A stretch of DNA of 64,000 bases from Lachnospiraceae bacterium (GCA_016287675.1 JAEFAR010000002.1:62001-126000), one strand, 5' to 3'. Counted from the first letter of the stretch, positions 18,779 through 28,590 are shown. The notes: generated by a model not told the origin, from the sequence alone. Numbers and translations: made by a program.

Positions 18779-18807
18779 TTCTTTTTTCGCTTTTTTTGTG
18801 TTATAAT
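18779..18807 (+). promoter_or_regulatory. Promoter of scpAB
   Basis: Consensus TATAAT (18802-18807) with an upstream TGT extension; the -35 candidate TTCTTT (18779-18784) is weak, 17-base spacer. 40 bases before scpA. Confidence 0.65.
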
Positions 18808-18847
18808 ATTTCAGTTAAAAATTTTTCGAAAAAGGATCTTCGATCTT

Positions 18848-19636
18848 ATGTCAATCCCGATAAAACTTGATGCATTTGAAGGACCTCTGGACCTTCTTTT
18901 GCATCTTATAGATATTAACAAAATAAACATCTATGACATCCCGATAGCTTTGATCACCGATCAGTATCTGGATGCCATCAGGGGTATCGAGGAACAGGAT
19001 CTGGATTCCATGAGCGAATTTCTTTTGATGGCCAGTACGTTGCTCAGGATCAAGTCCAAAATGCTTCTTCCTAAGGAAGTTGATGAGGAAACCGGAGAAG
19101 AGATCGATCCCAGAGCAGAGCTGGTGGAAAGACTCCTGGAATACAAGATGTACAAGTACACATCTCTGGAACTTAAGGACATGGCTGTGGATGCGGACAG
19201 AGTCTTCTTTAAAAAGAGCAATCTTCCTCCCGAGATCCTTAATTACCATGAGACGGTTCCCGTCAGTGAACTGCTGAATGACATTACATTATCCAAATTA
19301 AACGATATTTTTGAAAGTGTCATGAAACGCCGTGAGGACAAGATCGATCCCGTCCGTTCAAAATTCGGAAAGATCGAAAAAGAAGAGGTGAGCCTTACGA
19401 AAAAGATGTATTCCGTTCAGGAATACGGACTTTTGAACAGGCATTTCTCTTTCAAAAAACTTCTTGAAGGCGGCAGTGACAAAATGGATGTCATAGTGAC
19501 CTTCCTTTGCGTTCTGGAACTCATGAAGATGGGAAGGATGAACGTGGTTCAGAACGATATTTTTGATGATATAGAGATCGAATACACAGCTGATGACATC
19601 GTTGATTTCGACGAGAATAACGGCTTTGGATTATAA
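18848..19636 (+). CDS. scpA: Segregation and condensation protein A (kleisin)
   Basis: 262 residues. The N-terminal signature FEGPLDLLLHLIDINKINIYDIPI is diagnostic, with ESLLMAS-type helix EFLLMASTLLRIKSKMLLP following, and a C-terminal winged-helix domain. ScpA is the kleisin that bridges SMC heads with ScpB for chromosome organisation. scpB starts 10 bases downstream. Confidence 0.96.
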   Translation: MSIPIKLDAFEGPLDLLLHLIDINKINIYDIPIALITDQYLDAIRGIEEQDLDSMSEFLLMASTLLRIKSKMLLPKEVDEETGEEIDPRAELVERLLEYKMYKYTSLELKDMAVDADRVFFKKSNLPPEILNYHETVPVSELLNDITLSKLNDIFESVMKRREDKIDPVRSKFGKIEKEEVSLTKKMYSVQEYGLLNRHFSFKKLLEGGSDKMDVIVTFLCVLELMKMGRMNVVQNDIFDDIEIEYTADDIVDFDENNGFGL

Positions 19637-19646
19637 AGGTGATCAA

Positions 19647-20225
19647 ATGGACAATATTAAAGATCTTGAAGCAAAAATCGAGGCTATTCTTTTTACCATG
19701 GGCGAAGCTGTTGAAGCAGACAGGATCGCGATAGCTCTGGAACAGGATGTAACCGTTGTAAGAAACATTTTAAGAAATATGATGATAGAGTACAAGGAAA
19801 GTAACAGAGGGATCCAGATCATTGAGCTGAACGATTCCTTCCAGCTTTGTACCAAGCCGGATATGTACGAATGCATCATCAAAGTGGCTCATGCACCCAG
19901 AAAACACGTTCTGACGGATGCTCTTCTGGAAACACTTTCCATCATTGCCTACAAACAGCCAATTACAAGAAACGAGGTGGCAGCCATCAGAGGTGTGAAC
20001 TGCGATCACGCAGTAAGCAAGCTGGTGGAGTACAATCTCGTTTGTGAGCTGGGTAGGATCGAAGCTCCCGGCCGCCCCATTGCCTTCGGAACGACAGAAG
20101 AATTTTTAAGGAATTTCGGACTTTCCTCACTTTCGGATCTTCCTATCGTAAATCCCGAAAAACTTGAAGATTTCAAGATCGAGGTTCAGGAAGAACTTCA
20201 ATTATCCTTTGACTTCGGCACATAA
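19647..20225 (+). CDS. scpB: Segregation and condensation protein B
   Basis: 192 residues from ATG 19647, chosen because AAAGGTG precedes it; the in-frame ATG at 19593 would overlap scpA by 44 bases. Two winged-helix domains; IEAILFTMGEAV, LETLSIIAYKQPITR and ELGRIEAPGRP are family signatures. ScpB binds the ScpA kleisin and regulates SMC loading. Confidence 0.95.
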   Translation: MDNIKDLEAKIEAILFTMGEAVEADRIAIALEQDVTVVRNILRNMMIEYKESNRGIQIIELNDSFQLCTKPDMYECIIKVAHAPRKHVLTDALLETLSIIAYKQPITRNEVAAIRGVNCDHAVSKLVEYNLVCELGRIEAPGRPIAFGTTEEFLRNFGLSSLSDLPIVNPEKLEDFKIEVQEELQLSFDFGT

Positions 20226-20267
20226 TGCTCCGCTTTTTCGTTTAACATTCTATTCAAGGGGAACAAG

Positions 20268-23200
20268 ATGATTCATTTAACCAAGCAAAAGATCAGAAAT
20301 CTGGCGCCCGATGAAGGCACCTATCTGCGCGGTGTCACTTACTACAAGAACGGACACATTCAAAACGCGTCTTACTCAAAACAGAACAAGAAATACAAAT
20401 TTATAATCAAAGGAAGCAGCAGCTACACCGTACTCATTAACGAACTTGAGGACGGTATGTTTGATTACTCCTGTTCCTGTCCCGGAAGCATATTGGGGCA
20501 CGGCGCATGTAAGCATGTCATATGCGCGCTTTGCATGCTTTACAAGCATCAGGAAAAAGCAGAGGGGAATCTGCCCAAAACAGCGGAAGAGAAAAGGATC
20601 TACAATGTCCTGGATTATTTTGACAACATGTCATCTCTTTCAAAGACGGGAGATGTTTTCCATATAGAGCCTGTTATTTCTCTGGGTACCATGCTAAAAA
20701 ATAATTCCGGAAAAGCGGCTGTCTCGATAAAGGTGGGAAGCAACCGCCTGTACAAGGTCCAGAACCTTAAAAAATTCCTTGAATCCTTTGTAAGACAGGA
20801 CCCTATAGTTTTGGGAAAGGATTTTCATTTTATCTACAACGAGAGCGCTTTTGACAGGGATTCGAAAGCATTTCTTGATTTCCTTCTGGGGATCTACGAT
20901 GTTGCTGAACTGACGGCAGGAAAAGAAGGAAGTGAACTCTTTGTAAAATCCCAGCTTGTGATCTCAAAGTTCCTTTTCATAAAGCTCTTAAAACAAATGG
21001 GAAATCTTTCCTGTTCTTTGGAATTGTACGGAAATCAATACTTTGATGTGCATGTGGTGCCTTCAAATCCCAACATAGAATTTGAACTCATCAATATGGA
21101 GGATGAGATCATCCTGGATTACAAGGACAAAGAGCCTGTGATCCCCATCACAGAAAACGGTGAAGTGCTCTACAGGGATGGATTCCTCTATACCCCTGAC
21201 AAGGCTTTCCTTCATAATTTCCTTCCCTTTTTCAATAATCTCGGGGGAGACAGGACACCTCTTGTTTTTGAAGGCAAGTACAAGCAGCGTTTCCTTGAAT
21301 TTGTTCTTCCGAAACTCCATGATACCATGGAATTCGAGATACCGGAGGAACTTTCCGACAAGTATATAACTCCCGATTTCAGGGCTGAGATCTATTTTGA
21401 CAGATACAATTCCTACATCAAAGCGGAGATCATCTACACCTACGGTGAGTATCGTTTTAATTCCTTTGAAAGCCCCAAGAGTGAGCCCTACATCATCCTG
21501 CGTAACAAGACTGAGGAAAAGAACATCTGCAATATCCTTGAATCCAACGGATTTGAAGCATATTCCGGATTTTATCTCCTTAAGGCGGACAGCGGGATCT
21601 ATGATTTCATCTCAACAGGTGTGGAGACTTTAAAGGAACATGCAGATCTTTTCTATTCCGAGGATTTCAAAAAGCTCAAGTCCTCAAGGAGCAGAAAATT
21701 TTCCATCGGATTAAGCGTTTCCGGAGAAAGCGATCTTTTGGAACTGAACCTTACCTACGGAGATGTGACCAAGGAAGAGTTGAAATCTCTTTTCCGTGCA
21801 TACAGGCTCAAAAAGAAGTTTTTCCGTCTGTCGGACGGATCCTTTATCGATCTTGAATCAGATGAACTGAATGAACTGAACGGCATTCTTGATGATCTGA
21901 ACATTTCCGCAAAGGAGATAGAGAAGAAAGACGTACTTCAGGTGTCAAAGGGGCTGGCACTCTTTGCCGACAGGATCTTTGACGAAGGACGCTTCACCGT
22001 CATTAAAAACGAGGAATTCAAAAGCCTTGTAGACAATGTACTGAATGCTTCAAAACAGGAATATGAAGTCCCTTCCGAGATCAACGCGGATCTTCGTCCT
22101 TACCAGATCGTTGGTTACAAATGGCTCATGAATCTTGCTGCCAACGGACTCGGCGGTATTCTTGCAGATGATATGGGTCTTGGAAAAACCCTTCAGGCCA
22201 TTGTGTACATTACAGAAATGAAGAAAATGAATCCGGGTTCACAGTTCCTGGTAGTTTGTCCCACATCCGTCGTTTACAACTGGTTCGATGAGTTTGAGAC
22301 TTTCTCGCCCACACTTAAGTGCCGTATTATCGAAGGCGTTCCTCAGGACAGGGAAGAAGCCATTAAAAACAGTGATGATTATGATGTACTCATCACTTCC
22401 TATCCCCTTATCAGAAGGGACATCGGAGCTTACGACAATAAGAGGTTCAATTCCGTATTTTTGGACGAAGCCCAGTTCATTAAAAACGCGGCTTCAGTAA
22501 ATGCCAAGTCTGTAAAGAGTCTTCAGGCGGAGCACAGATTTGCACTTACGGGAACTCCCATCGAAAATTCCCTTTCCGAGCTTTGGTCCATTTTTGACTA
22601 TATCATGCCTTTTTATCTGCTTTCTTATACGAAATTCATTACCAAGTACGAGAAGCCCATATCAAAGGGAGATGAGGGGGTAAAAGCAACACTTAACAAG
22701 CGCATCCTTCCCTTCGTAATGAGAAGGATGAAAAAGGATGTTCTTACGGAGCTGCCTGACAAGATCGAAGAGAAGATGATCGCAGAGCTTAATTTTGAGC
22801 AGAAGAACCTCTATCTTTCCTATCTTGAAAGTGTCAAGGGCGATCTGCGTCAGGAACTTCTGAACGAGGGCATAAATGCCAGCCGTTTTCAGATCCTGGC
22901 TGCACTTACAAGACTTCGTCAGATCTGCTGTCATCCTTCCACTTTCCTCGAAAATTACGAAGGGGGAAGCGGAAAGCTGGATCTCTTTAAGGAAGTGGTT
23001 CCCAACCTTATTGAAAACGGACACAGGATACTTGTTTTCTCGCAGTTCACATCCATGCTGGAGCTGATCATGAAAGCGCTGGATGAAATGGGATACAGCT
23101 ATTTCTACCTTGACGGAGGAACGAAGAAGAGCGACCGCGTGGACTACGTGAAAGCCTTCAACTCCGGAGAAAAGCAGCTGTTCCTGATCTCCCTTAAAGC

Positions 23201-23483
23201 GGGAGGCACAGGCCTCAATCTTACCGGAGCCGATACCGTCATTCATTTCGATCCCTGGTGGAATCCCGCTGTTGAAGACCAGGCTACGGACAGAGCACAC
23301 AGGATCGGTCAAAAGAATGTGGTAGAGGTCATTAAACTGATCACCAAGGGAACGATAGAAGAGAAGATCTACAAATTACAGAATAAGAAGAAAGAACTCT
23401 CGGAATCCATTATTTCCACGAAAGAAGTCTTTATAAATTCTCTTTCAAAGGAAGAACTCATGGAACTGTTCTCACTGGATTAA
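20268..23483 (+). CDS. SWIM zinc-finger SNF2-family helicase
   Basis: 1071 residues. A SWIM zinc finger lies at about 67-85 (CSCPGSILGHGACKH), then a bacterial SNF2-associated region, then the SNF2 ATPase: Walker A DDMGLGKT (about 632), DEAQ box (VFLDEAQ), ALTGTPIEN, and motif VI DRAHRIGQ. Such proteins are ATP-driven double-stranded-DNA translocases; the bacterial role is poorly known. It follows scpB by 42 bases without a terminator, so it may be co-expressed with the condensin subunits. Confidence 0.92.
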   Translation: MIHLTKQKIRNLAPDEGTYLRGVTYYKNGHIQNASYSKQNKKYKFIIKGSSSYTVLINELEDGMFDYSCSCPGSILGHGACKHVICALCMLYKHQEKAEGNLPKTAEEKRIYNVLDYFDNMSSLSKTGDVFHIEPVISLGTMLKNNSGKAAVSIKVGSNRLYKVQNLKKFLESFVRQDPIVLGKDFHFIYNESAFDRDSKAFLDFLLGIYDVAELTAGKEGSELFVKSQLVISKFLFIKLLKQMGNLSCSLELYGNQYFDVHVVPSNPNIEFELINMEDEIILDYKDKEPVIPITENGEVLYRDGFLYTPDKAFLHNFLPFFNNLGGDRTPLVFEGKYKQRFLEFVLPKLHDTMEFEIPEELSDKYITPDFRAEIYFDRYNSYIKAEIIYTYGEYRFNSFESPKSEPYIILRNKTEEKNICNILESNGFEAYSGFYLLKADSGIYDFISTGVETLKEHADLFYSEDFKKLKSSRSRKFSIGLSVSGESDLLELNLTYGDVTKEELKSLFRAYRLKKKFFRLSDGSFIDLESDELNELNGILDDLNISAKEIEKKDVLQVSKGLALFADRIFDEGRFTVIKNEEFKSLVDNVLNASKQEYEVPSEINADLRPYQIVGYKWLMNLAANGLGGILADDMGLGKTLQAIVYITEMKKMNPGSQFLVVCPTSVVYNWFDEFETFSPTLKCRIIEGVPQDREEAIKNSDDYDVLITSYPLIRRDIGAYDNKRFNSVFLDEAQFIKNAASVNAKSVKSLQAEHRFALTGTPIENSLSELWSIFDYIMPFYLLSYTKFITKYEKPISKGDEGVKATLNKRILPFVMRRMKKDVLTELPDKIEEKMIAELNFEQKNLYLSYLESVKGDLRQELLNEGINASRFQILAALTRLRQICCHPSTFLENYEGGSGKLDLFKEVVPNLIENGHRILVFSQFTSMLELIMKALDEMGYSYFYLDGGTKKSDRVDYVKAFNSGEKQLFLISLKAGGTGLNLTGADTVIHFDPWWNPAVEDQATDRAHRIGQKNVVEVIKLITKGTIEEKIYKLQNKKKELSESIISTKEVFINSLSKEELMELFSLD

Positions 23484-23484
23484 A

Positions 23485-23515
23485 AAGATCCGCCCGGAAT
23501 CGGGCGGATCTTTGC
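23485..23515. terminator. Bidirectional terminator between convergent genes
   Basis: Twelve-base-pair perfect stem (23485-23496 with 23501-23512) with a GAAT loop. A-run on the left and T-run on the right serve the helicase gene (+) and, less strongly, the zinc-ribbon gene (-). Confidence 0.9.
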
Positions 23516-23524
23516 CTTTTCAGA

Positions 23525-24361
23525 TCAGTCATTATAAAGCTCTGAAAGGAAATCGTCGGTTAAAATGTCGTAATACTCATCGTTTAATCCGGGGAATTCC
23601 TTTAAAAGAGCATCTTTAACGTAATCACCCTGCTTAAGATACAGGAGCTCGGGAGTTGATTCGTCGTCATTTAAAGCATCAAGGATCTCTTTTGTGATGT
23701 TTTCTTTTAAGAAGTTTTTGATCCTTTCTTCGTTTTCGTTTTCTGTTTCCACCTCATCCTTTAAGGCATTACCTTTCTTACGGTAAAGAGTACCGCTTAC
23801 AAGAGAGGCCACTGCGATCAGTCCCATAAGGATCAGGGTGACGGTTCCCTGTAAGAAGGGAATAAAACCGGCAACGCTTAAACCGATAACCACGATGAGA
23901 AGCACGCCGAGGGCAATGAAAAGATCTCCTGAACCAAGATAGTTTCCGCTTTTTTCACTTGCTCTTACAAAGCCTTTATTTTCCGTTAAATTCTGCAGTT
24001 CCTCAGCAGCCTTTCGGGCTTCCTCCATTACTTTCTCGGGATCTTCCTCCAGCATCTTTTCGGATTCGACTTTAACGATGGTTGCGATCACATTAACACT
24101 TTCGTTTGCCTTTGATTCCGGAACGGAGATCACAAACTGAACGTCGTCCTCGTTGAAATCATCGATCTCACACCTGTTTGGGATGTTCAGATGATCAAGA
24201 TACTTAACGATCTTGTCTTTTATAACTTCGTCTTTTACTCCCGCAACTTTTACGAAGTTAGTCTCGGCTTGCGATTCAAGTTCCTCGATAAGGGGAATGT
24301 TACATTCCGGACAAACTGTAATTCCGGGTCTGAATTCATTTTGACAGTTGGGACACCACAT
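23525..24361 (-). CDS. Zinc-ribbon membrane protein of unknown function
   Basis: 278 residues. N-terminal zinc ribbon CPNC...CPEC (about 3-21), a small ferredoxin-like region that resembles DUF2007-type sequences (about 33-95), an acidic linker, two membrane helices (about 146-166 and 169-190), and an acidic C-terminal helical tail ending DDFLSELYND. The only minus-strand gene in the first 34 kb. It has a clear promoter. No enzymatic motif was found; function unknown. Confidence 0.75.
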   Translation of the reverse strand: MWCPNCQNEFRPGITVCPECNIPLIEELESQAETNFVKVAGVKDEVIKDKIVKYLDHLNIPNRCEIDDFNEDDVQFVISVPESKANESVNVIATIVKVESEKMLEEDPEKVMEEARKAAEELQNLTENKGFVRASEKSGNYLGSGDLFIALGVLLIVVIGLSVAGFIPFLQGTVTLILMGLIAVASLVSGTLYRKKGNALKDEVETENENEERIKNFLKENITKEILDALNDDESTPELLYLKQGDYVKDALLKEFPGLNDEYYDILTDDFLSELYND

Positions 24362-24394
24362 AAAGGACCTCCGAATGATTTTTAACTGATTTTA

Positions 24395-24423
24395 ATTATA
24401 GTTTTTAAGTTAATTATTTTCAA
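24395..24423 (-). promoter_or_regulatory. Promoter of the zinc-ribbon membrane protein gene
   Basis: On the minus strand: TTGAAA (24423-24418), 17-base spacer, consensus TATAAT (24400-24395), then GGAGGT before the ATG at 24361. Confidence 0.8.
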
Positions 24424-24531
24424 GGAAAACATTTGATATTAAGCGAAAATTTCGCGGTTTTATTGCTGTTTACAACTATGCAGCCCCGGGGCAGGATACG
24501 TTTTTTTGTATTCCCTTTTTATATCGGATCA

Positions 24532-24560
24532 TTGTATCGGATAAGCTTTTGTGATAAAAT
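24532..24560 (+). promoter_or_regulatory. Promoter of the radical-SAM/RNase G operon
   Basis: TTGTAT (24532-24537), 17-base spacer, TAAAAT (24555-24560), 50 bases before the radical-SAM gene. Confidence 0.7.
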
Positions 24561-24610
24561 AATTAATTAGCTGTCAACAGTTAATCTGGTTTCTTTTAAG
24601 AGGATTTTTC

Positions 24611-26491
24611 ATGCAGAAACTTGCACTTTCAGATGAGATCTTAATGAATATAGAAAAGCCCGTCCGCTACATCGGAGGGGAAGTAAACAGCATCAAAAAG
24701 TCAAAGGACGAGGTTGATGTTCGTTTTTGTATGTGTTTTCCCGATGTCTATGAGATCGGGATGAGTCATTTGGGCATACAGATCCTCTACGACATGTTCA
24801 ATAAATTTGACGGTGTTTGGTGCGAAAGAGTCTATTCTCCCTGGCCCGATCTGGACAAGATCATGAGGGAGAAGCACATTCCTCTTTTTGCCCTTGAATC
24901 CCAGGATCCCATCAAGGATTTTGATTTCCTGGGGATCACCCTGCAATATGAGATGTGCTATACAAATATATTACAGATCCTGGATCTTTCGGGCATTCCG
25001 CTTTCGGCAGCCGAAAGAACGGAAGATGATCCCATCGTCATAGGAGGCGGTCCCTGTTCTTACAATCCCGAACCTATAGCGGATTTCTTTGATTTCTTTT
25101 ACATCGGGGAAGGGGAAACGGTCTACGAGGACATTATAAACCTTTACAGGAAAAACCGCGAAAACGGCGGCTCAAGACGTGACTTCCTTGAAATGGTGGC
25201 AGATGTTGAGGGAATGTATGTCCCCATGTTTTATGATGTGGAATACAACGAAGATCAGACTATTAAAAGCTTTGAGCCCAACAATCCCCATGCAAAAAGG
25301 ACCATCAGAAAACAGGTGGAGATGAAGCTTTCCGACACCTATTATCCCGACAAACCTGTGGTTCCTTTTCTTCAGGTGGTACAGGATAAGGTGACCCTTG
25401 AGATACAGAGAGGCTGTATCAGAGGTTGTCGTTTCTGTCAGGCGGGAATGCTCTACAGACCCATCAGGGAAAGGGATGTGAATTTCCTTAAGGAACAGGC
25501 CGTAAAAATGATAAAAAATACAGGCCATGAAGAAATCACGCTTTCCTCCTTAAGTTCAAGCGATTACAAGGCTTTACCCGAATTGGTCTACTTTTTGATC
25601 GACTACTTTAAAAAATTGCAGGTGAACATTTCCCTTCCTTCACTTCGAATCGATGCCTTTGCTCTTGATGTTATGAGCAAGGTTCAGGATATTAAAAAGT
25701 CCTCCTTGACTTTTGCTCCGGAAGCGGGATCCCAGAGACTCCGTAATGTCATCAACAAAGGACTTACGGAAGAAAACATACTTAACGGTTCCATGGATGC
25801 TTTCAGAGGCGGATGGAACAACGTAAAGCTTTATTTCATGCTGGGACTTCCCACGGAAACGGAGGAAGACATAGAACAGATCGCAGTACTTGCGGACAAG
25901 ATCGCCAGAGAGTACTACGAGATCCCCAAGGATCAGAGAAACGGCAGAGTTCAGATCACACCAAGTACCAGCTTTTTTGTACCGAAGCCCTTTACGCCTT
26001 TTCAGTGGGTTTCCATGAACCGCGAAGAACAGTTCAGGGCGAAAGCACGCTTTTTAAAGCAAAAGGTAACGGAACAGCTAAATGCCCGCAGCATCCACTA
26101 CAAGTGGCATGACAGTGATCTGACCATACTTGAAGGCATATTTGCCCGGGGAGACAGGAGGCTTTCAAAGCTTCTCTTGAACGTTTACAAAAAAGGAGCC
26201 ATCTTTGATGCCTGGACTGATCAGTTTAAAAAGGATCTGTGGGACAAGGCGATGGAAGAAGAAAAGACGGATCTCGAGTTTTACGTATTCCGTGAAAGGG
26301 AAAAGGACGAGCTCTTCCCCTGGGACTTCATCAACGCCGGTATCACAAAAGAATTTTTGTGGAGAGAGTACCAAACAGGTCTCAATGAAAAAGTTACACC
26401 CAACTGCAGAAAGGGCTGCGCAAGATGCGGAGCTTTTGAATTCCACGGCGGCATCTGCTACGAGGTTAGGGAAAAGGAAGAAGCTAAATGA
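24611..26491 (+). CDS. B12-binding-domain radical SAM protein (TIGR03960 type)
   Basis: 626 residues. A cobalamin-binding-like N-terminal domain (about 30-190, with IVIGGGPCSYNPEP) precedes a radical-SAM core with the cluster motif CIRGCRFC (about 272-279), and a Cys-rich C-terminus (CRKGCARCGAF). The TIGR03960 family always pairs with a TIGR03936 protein, fused or adjacent, and sits next to RNase G, rplU and rpmA in clostridia. A role in RNA or ribosome modification has been suggested from context; substrate unknown. Overlaps the partner gene by four bases. Confidence 0.88.
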   Translation: MQKLALSDEILMNIEKPVRYIGGEVNSIKKSKDEVDVRFCMCFPDVYEIGMSHLGIQILYDMFNKFDGVWCERVYSPWPDLDKIMREKHIPLFALESQDPIKDFDFLGITLQYEMCYTNILQILDLSGIPLSAAERTEDDPIVIGGGPCSYNPEPIADFFDFFYIGEGETVYEDIINLYRKNRENGGSRRDFLEMVADVEGMYVPMFYDVEYNEDQTIKSFEPNNPHAKRTIRKQVEMKLSDTYYPDKPVVPFLQVVQDKVTLEIQRGCIRGCRFCQAGMLYRPIRERDVNFLKEQAVKMIKNTGHEEITLSSLSSSDYKALPELVYFLIDYFKKLQVNISLPSLRIDAFALDVMSKVQDIKKSSLTFAPEAGSQRLRNVINKGLTEENILNGSMDAFRGGWNNVKLYFMLGLPTETEEDIEQIAVLADKIAREYYEIPKDQRNGRVQITPSTSFFVPKPFTPFQWVSMNREEQFRAKARFLKQKVTEQLNARSIHYKWHDSDLTILEGIFARGDRRLSKLLLNVYKKGAIFDAWTDQFKKDLWDKAMEEEKTDLEFYVFREREKDELFPWDFINAGITKEFLWREYQTGLNEKVTPNCRKGCARCGAFEFHGGICYEVREKEEAK

Positions 26492-27231
26492 CTTTAAGGA
26501 TCAAATTTGCAAAATACGGAAATCTCAAGTTTTTGTCGCATCTTGATGTAATGCGTTTCTTTCAGAAAGCCATCAGGCGGGCTGAGATCGACGTCAAATA
26601 CTCGGAAGGTTATCATCCCCACCAATTAATGTCTTTTGCGGCGCCACTGGGCGTTGGCCAGACAAGTGAAGGTGAATACTTTGATCTGGAAATCAATTCG
26701 ATGGAGAGCACTCAGGATGTACTTGAGCGCCTTAACGCTCAGATGCCGGAAGGCTTTAAGATCATCCATGTTTCACTCCTTCCTCCCACACCGCCTCAGA
26801 CGAAAAAGGAATCTCTGATGGCTCTGGTAAAGGCTTCGGATTATTTGGTACTTCGCAAGGGTTTGGCGGATTTGCCCTTGACAAATCAGGAATTTTTAGG
26901 TAAATTTAGTGAGTTTGTTAAAGAGCCTGAAATTCTTGCGATCAAAACGACAAAGGTAGGAGATACCGAGATAAACCTTGCCCCTTTCATCTATGATGTA
27001 AGGTTCGATGTTCAGCCCACAGAGCTGACACCGAAATATGAAAACGGCTTGTGCCTGTATTTAAAACTCTGTGCCGGAAATGAAAACCACATTCGTCCGG
27101 AATTGCTGATGAAAGCCTTCCATGCCTATGCCGGAATGGAGTACGATCAGTATGAGTTTCAGGTACACAGACTGGAAGCATATGCCCGCAGGGAAAATGA
27201 ACTTGTTCCGATCTGTAATTATCATGACTAA
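26488..27231 (+). CDS. TIGR03936/DUF2344 radical-SAM partner protein
   Basis: 247 residues. FLSHLDVMRFFQKAIRRA and YSEGYHPHQLMSFAAPLGVG are the family signatures. It has no cluster-binding cysteines and acts as the partner of the upstream radical-SAM protein, to which it is fused in some bacteria. Starts inside the upstream stop codon region (ATGA overlap), and RNase G begins 18 bases later. Confidence 0.88.
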   Translation: MTLRIKFAKYGNLKFLSHLDVMRFFQKAIRRAEIDVKYSEGYHPHQLMSFAAPLGVGQTSEGEYFDLEINSMESTQDVLERLNAQMPEGFKIIHVSLLPPTPPQTKKESLMALVKASDYLVLRKGLADLPLTNQEFLGKFSEFVKEPEILAIKTTKVGDTEINLAPFIYDVRFDVQPTELTPKYENGLCLYLKLCAGNENHIRPELLMKAFHAYAGMEYDQYEFQVHRLEAYARRENELVPICNYHD

Positions 27232-27249
27232 AAGGATATATCACTCATA

Positions 27250-28443
27250 ATGAATGAATTAGTTATTACAAACTATAACGGAAAAAGGATCAGTGCTGTC
27301 TACAATGACGGACGCATGACGAACATTTCCGTGATACCTCCCAAGACCGGTTTTGAGATCGGTAACATTTATGTGGGACGTGTTGATAATATTGTAAAGA
27401 ATATAAATGCAGCTTTTGTTAACATTTCCGATTCCTGCTCCTGCTATCTTGATCTTAATTCCGATGACAAGCCGCTGTTTGTAAAACGCCAGTCGGATAA
27501 GAAGGTCTGCATAGGAGATGAGATCATCGTTCAGCTGGTAAAAGAGAGCATTAAAACAAAGGCTCCCGTTGTTACCACAAGTTTTTCTCTTGCGGGAAGA
27601 TTTGTTTCCTTAGTAAAGAACGGATCCGGAGCACAGGTTTCAAAGAAGATCACCAACAAGCAGATGAAACAGCATCTTAAGGAACTCCTTTCCGAGTTTT
27701 CCGGAGATGATTATTGCATCATCGCAAGGACAAATTCCGTGCATGCTACCGATGAACAGATCATCAAGGAAGCAAAGGAACTTGGTGAGAAGTACAGGAC
27801 AATCTGTGATTACGCCGTACATTCTTCAAAGTACACAGTCATTCATAAGGAACTGCCTGCTTACCTCATTCAGCTTAGAGACACCAGCAATTTCCTTTAT
27901 GACAGGATCGTTACCGACATTCCGGAAGTCTACGATGAGATAGATGACTATTTAAAGTGTTTCCCCACGGTAAATGAGAGCGGAGAAGAGACTCAGGTGC
28001 TTTTCACTGACGATCCGAACCGCCTGAACATCCTTTACAAGATCGATAAGAACATGGACGGGGCCTTGAGACGTGTGATCAACCTCAAATCCGGCGCCTC
28101 CATCATCATCGACCAGACCGAGGCACTCACTGCCATCGACGTTAACACGAGTAAGGCCATCTCCGGAAAGAGAGCTACGGAACAGACGTTTTTCGAGATA
28201 AACTGCGAAGCGGCAAAGGAGATCGCCTACCAGTTAAAGCTCAGAAACATTTCGGGTATCATCGTCATCGACTTCATCAATCAGCATGATGAAAACCTGA
28301 GGGAGCAGCTTCTGGATCATTTCAAAAACGAATTCAAGAATGACAGCATACAGACTGAACTGGTGGACATTACTAAACTTGGACTTGTGGAAGTTACAAG
28401 AAAGAAGGTTCACAAGTGCATCGCAGAGCAGCTTAAGAGCTGA
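27250..28443 (+). CDS. rng: Ribonuclease E/G family protein, short form
   Basis: 397 residues, shorter than E. coli RNase G (489). The S1-like N-terminal region, an RNase H-like region and the catalytic DNase I-like domain with two aspartates (LTAIDVN about 296 and IVIDFIN about 341) are present. The protein stops just after TRKKVHKCIAEQ, where the CPxC zinc-link and small domain normally begin, so the motif that staples the tetramer in RNase E is absent. It should process rRNA or mRNA. A terminator follows 34 bases downstream. Confidence 0.9.
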   Translation: MNELVITNYNGKRISAVYNDGRMTNISVIPPKTGFEIGNIYVGRVDNIVKNINAAFVNISDSCSCYLDLNSDDKPLFVKRQSDKKVCIGDEIIVQLVKESIKTKAPVVTTSFSLAGRFVSLVKNGSGAQVSKKITNKQMKQHLKELLSEFSGDDYCIIARTNSVHATDEQIIKEAKELGEKYRTICDYAVHSSKYTVIHKELPAYLIQLRDTSNFLYDRIVTDIPEVYDEIDDYLKCFPTVNESGEETQVLFTDDPNRLNILYKIDKNMDGALRRVINLKSGASIIIDQTEALTAIDVNTSKAISGKRATEQTFFEINCEAAKEIAYQLKLRNISGIIVIDFINQHDENLREQLLDHFKNEFKNDSIQTELVDITKLGLVEVTRKKVHKCIAEQLKS

Positions 28444-28476
28444 AAGATGAATTTTGTCAATTTTTTGAAAAATTTA

Positions 28477-28506
28477 AAAAACCACTTGACATCCAAGTGG
28501 TTTTTT
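28477..28506 (+). terminator. Terminator of rng, overlapping the rplU promoter
   Basis: Twelve-base-pair stem (28477-28488 with 28494-28505), ACATC loop, T-run of six. The -35 of the rplU promoter lies across its loop. Confidence 0.9.
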
Positions 28507-28514
28507 GTTATAAA
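28486..28514 (+). promoter_or_regulatory. Promoter of rplU-prp-rpmA, with -35 in the terminator loop
   Basis: Consensus TTGACA (28486-28491), exact 17-base spacer, TATAAA (28509-28514). The -35 spans the left arm and loop of the preceding terminator, so the two signals share DNA. Confidence 0.82.
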
Positions 28515-28522
28515 TATTCAGT

Positions 28523-28590
28523 ATGCCGCACAACGAGGTAGAAGTCTGTCCATCAAAGGGGCAGCACCACAGTTGGCGAGTAATGATAAT
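28523..28590 (+). ncRNA. Ribosomal protein L21 leader RNA
   Basis: The 5' untranslated region contains the conserved segments CGCACAACGAGGTAGAAG, CCATCAAAGGGGCAGCACC and CAGTTGGCGAG that mark the L21 leader of Firmicutes. It lies directly between the promoter and the rplU ribosome-binding site AGGAGGTG. It is thought to bind L21 for autogenous control; the mechanism is not shown here. Boundaries are approximate. Confidence 0.82.
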
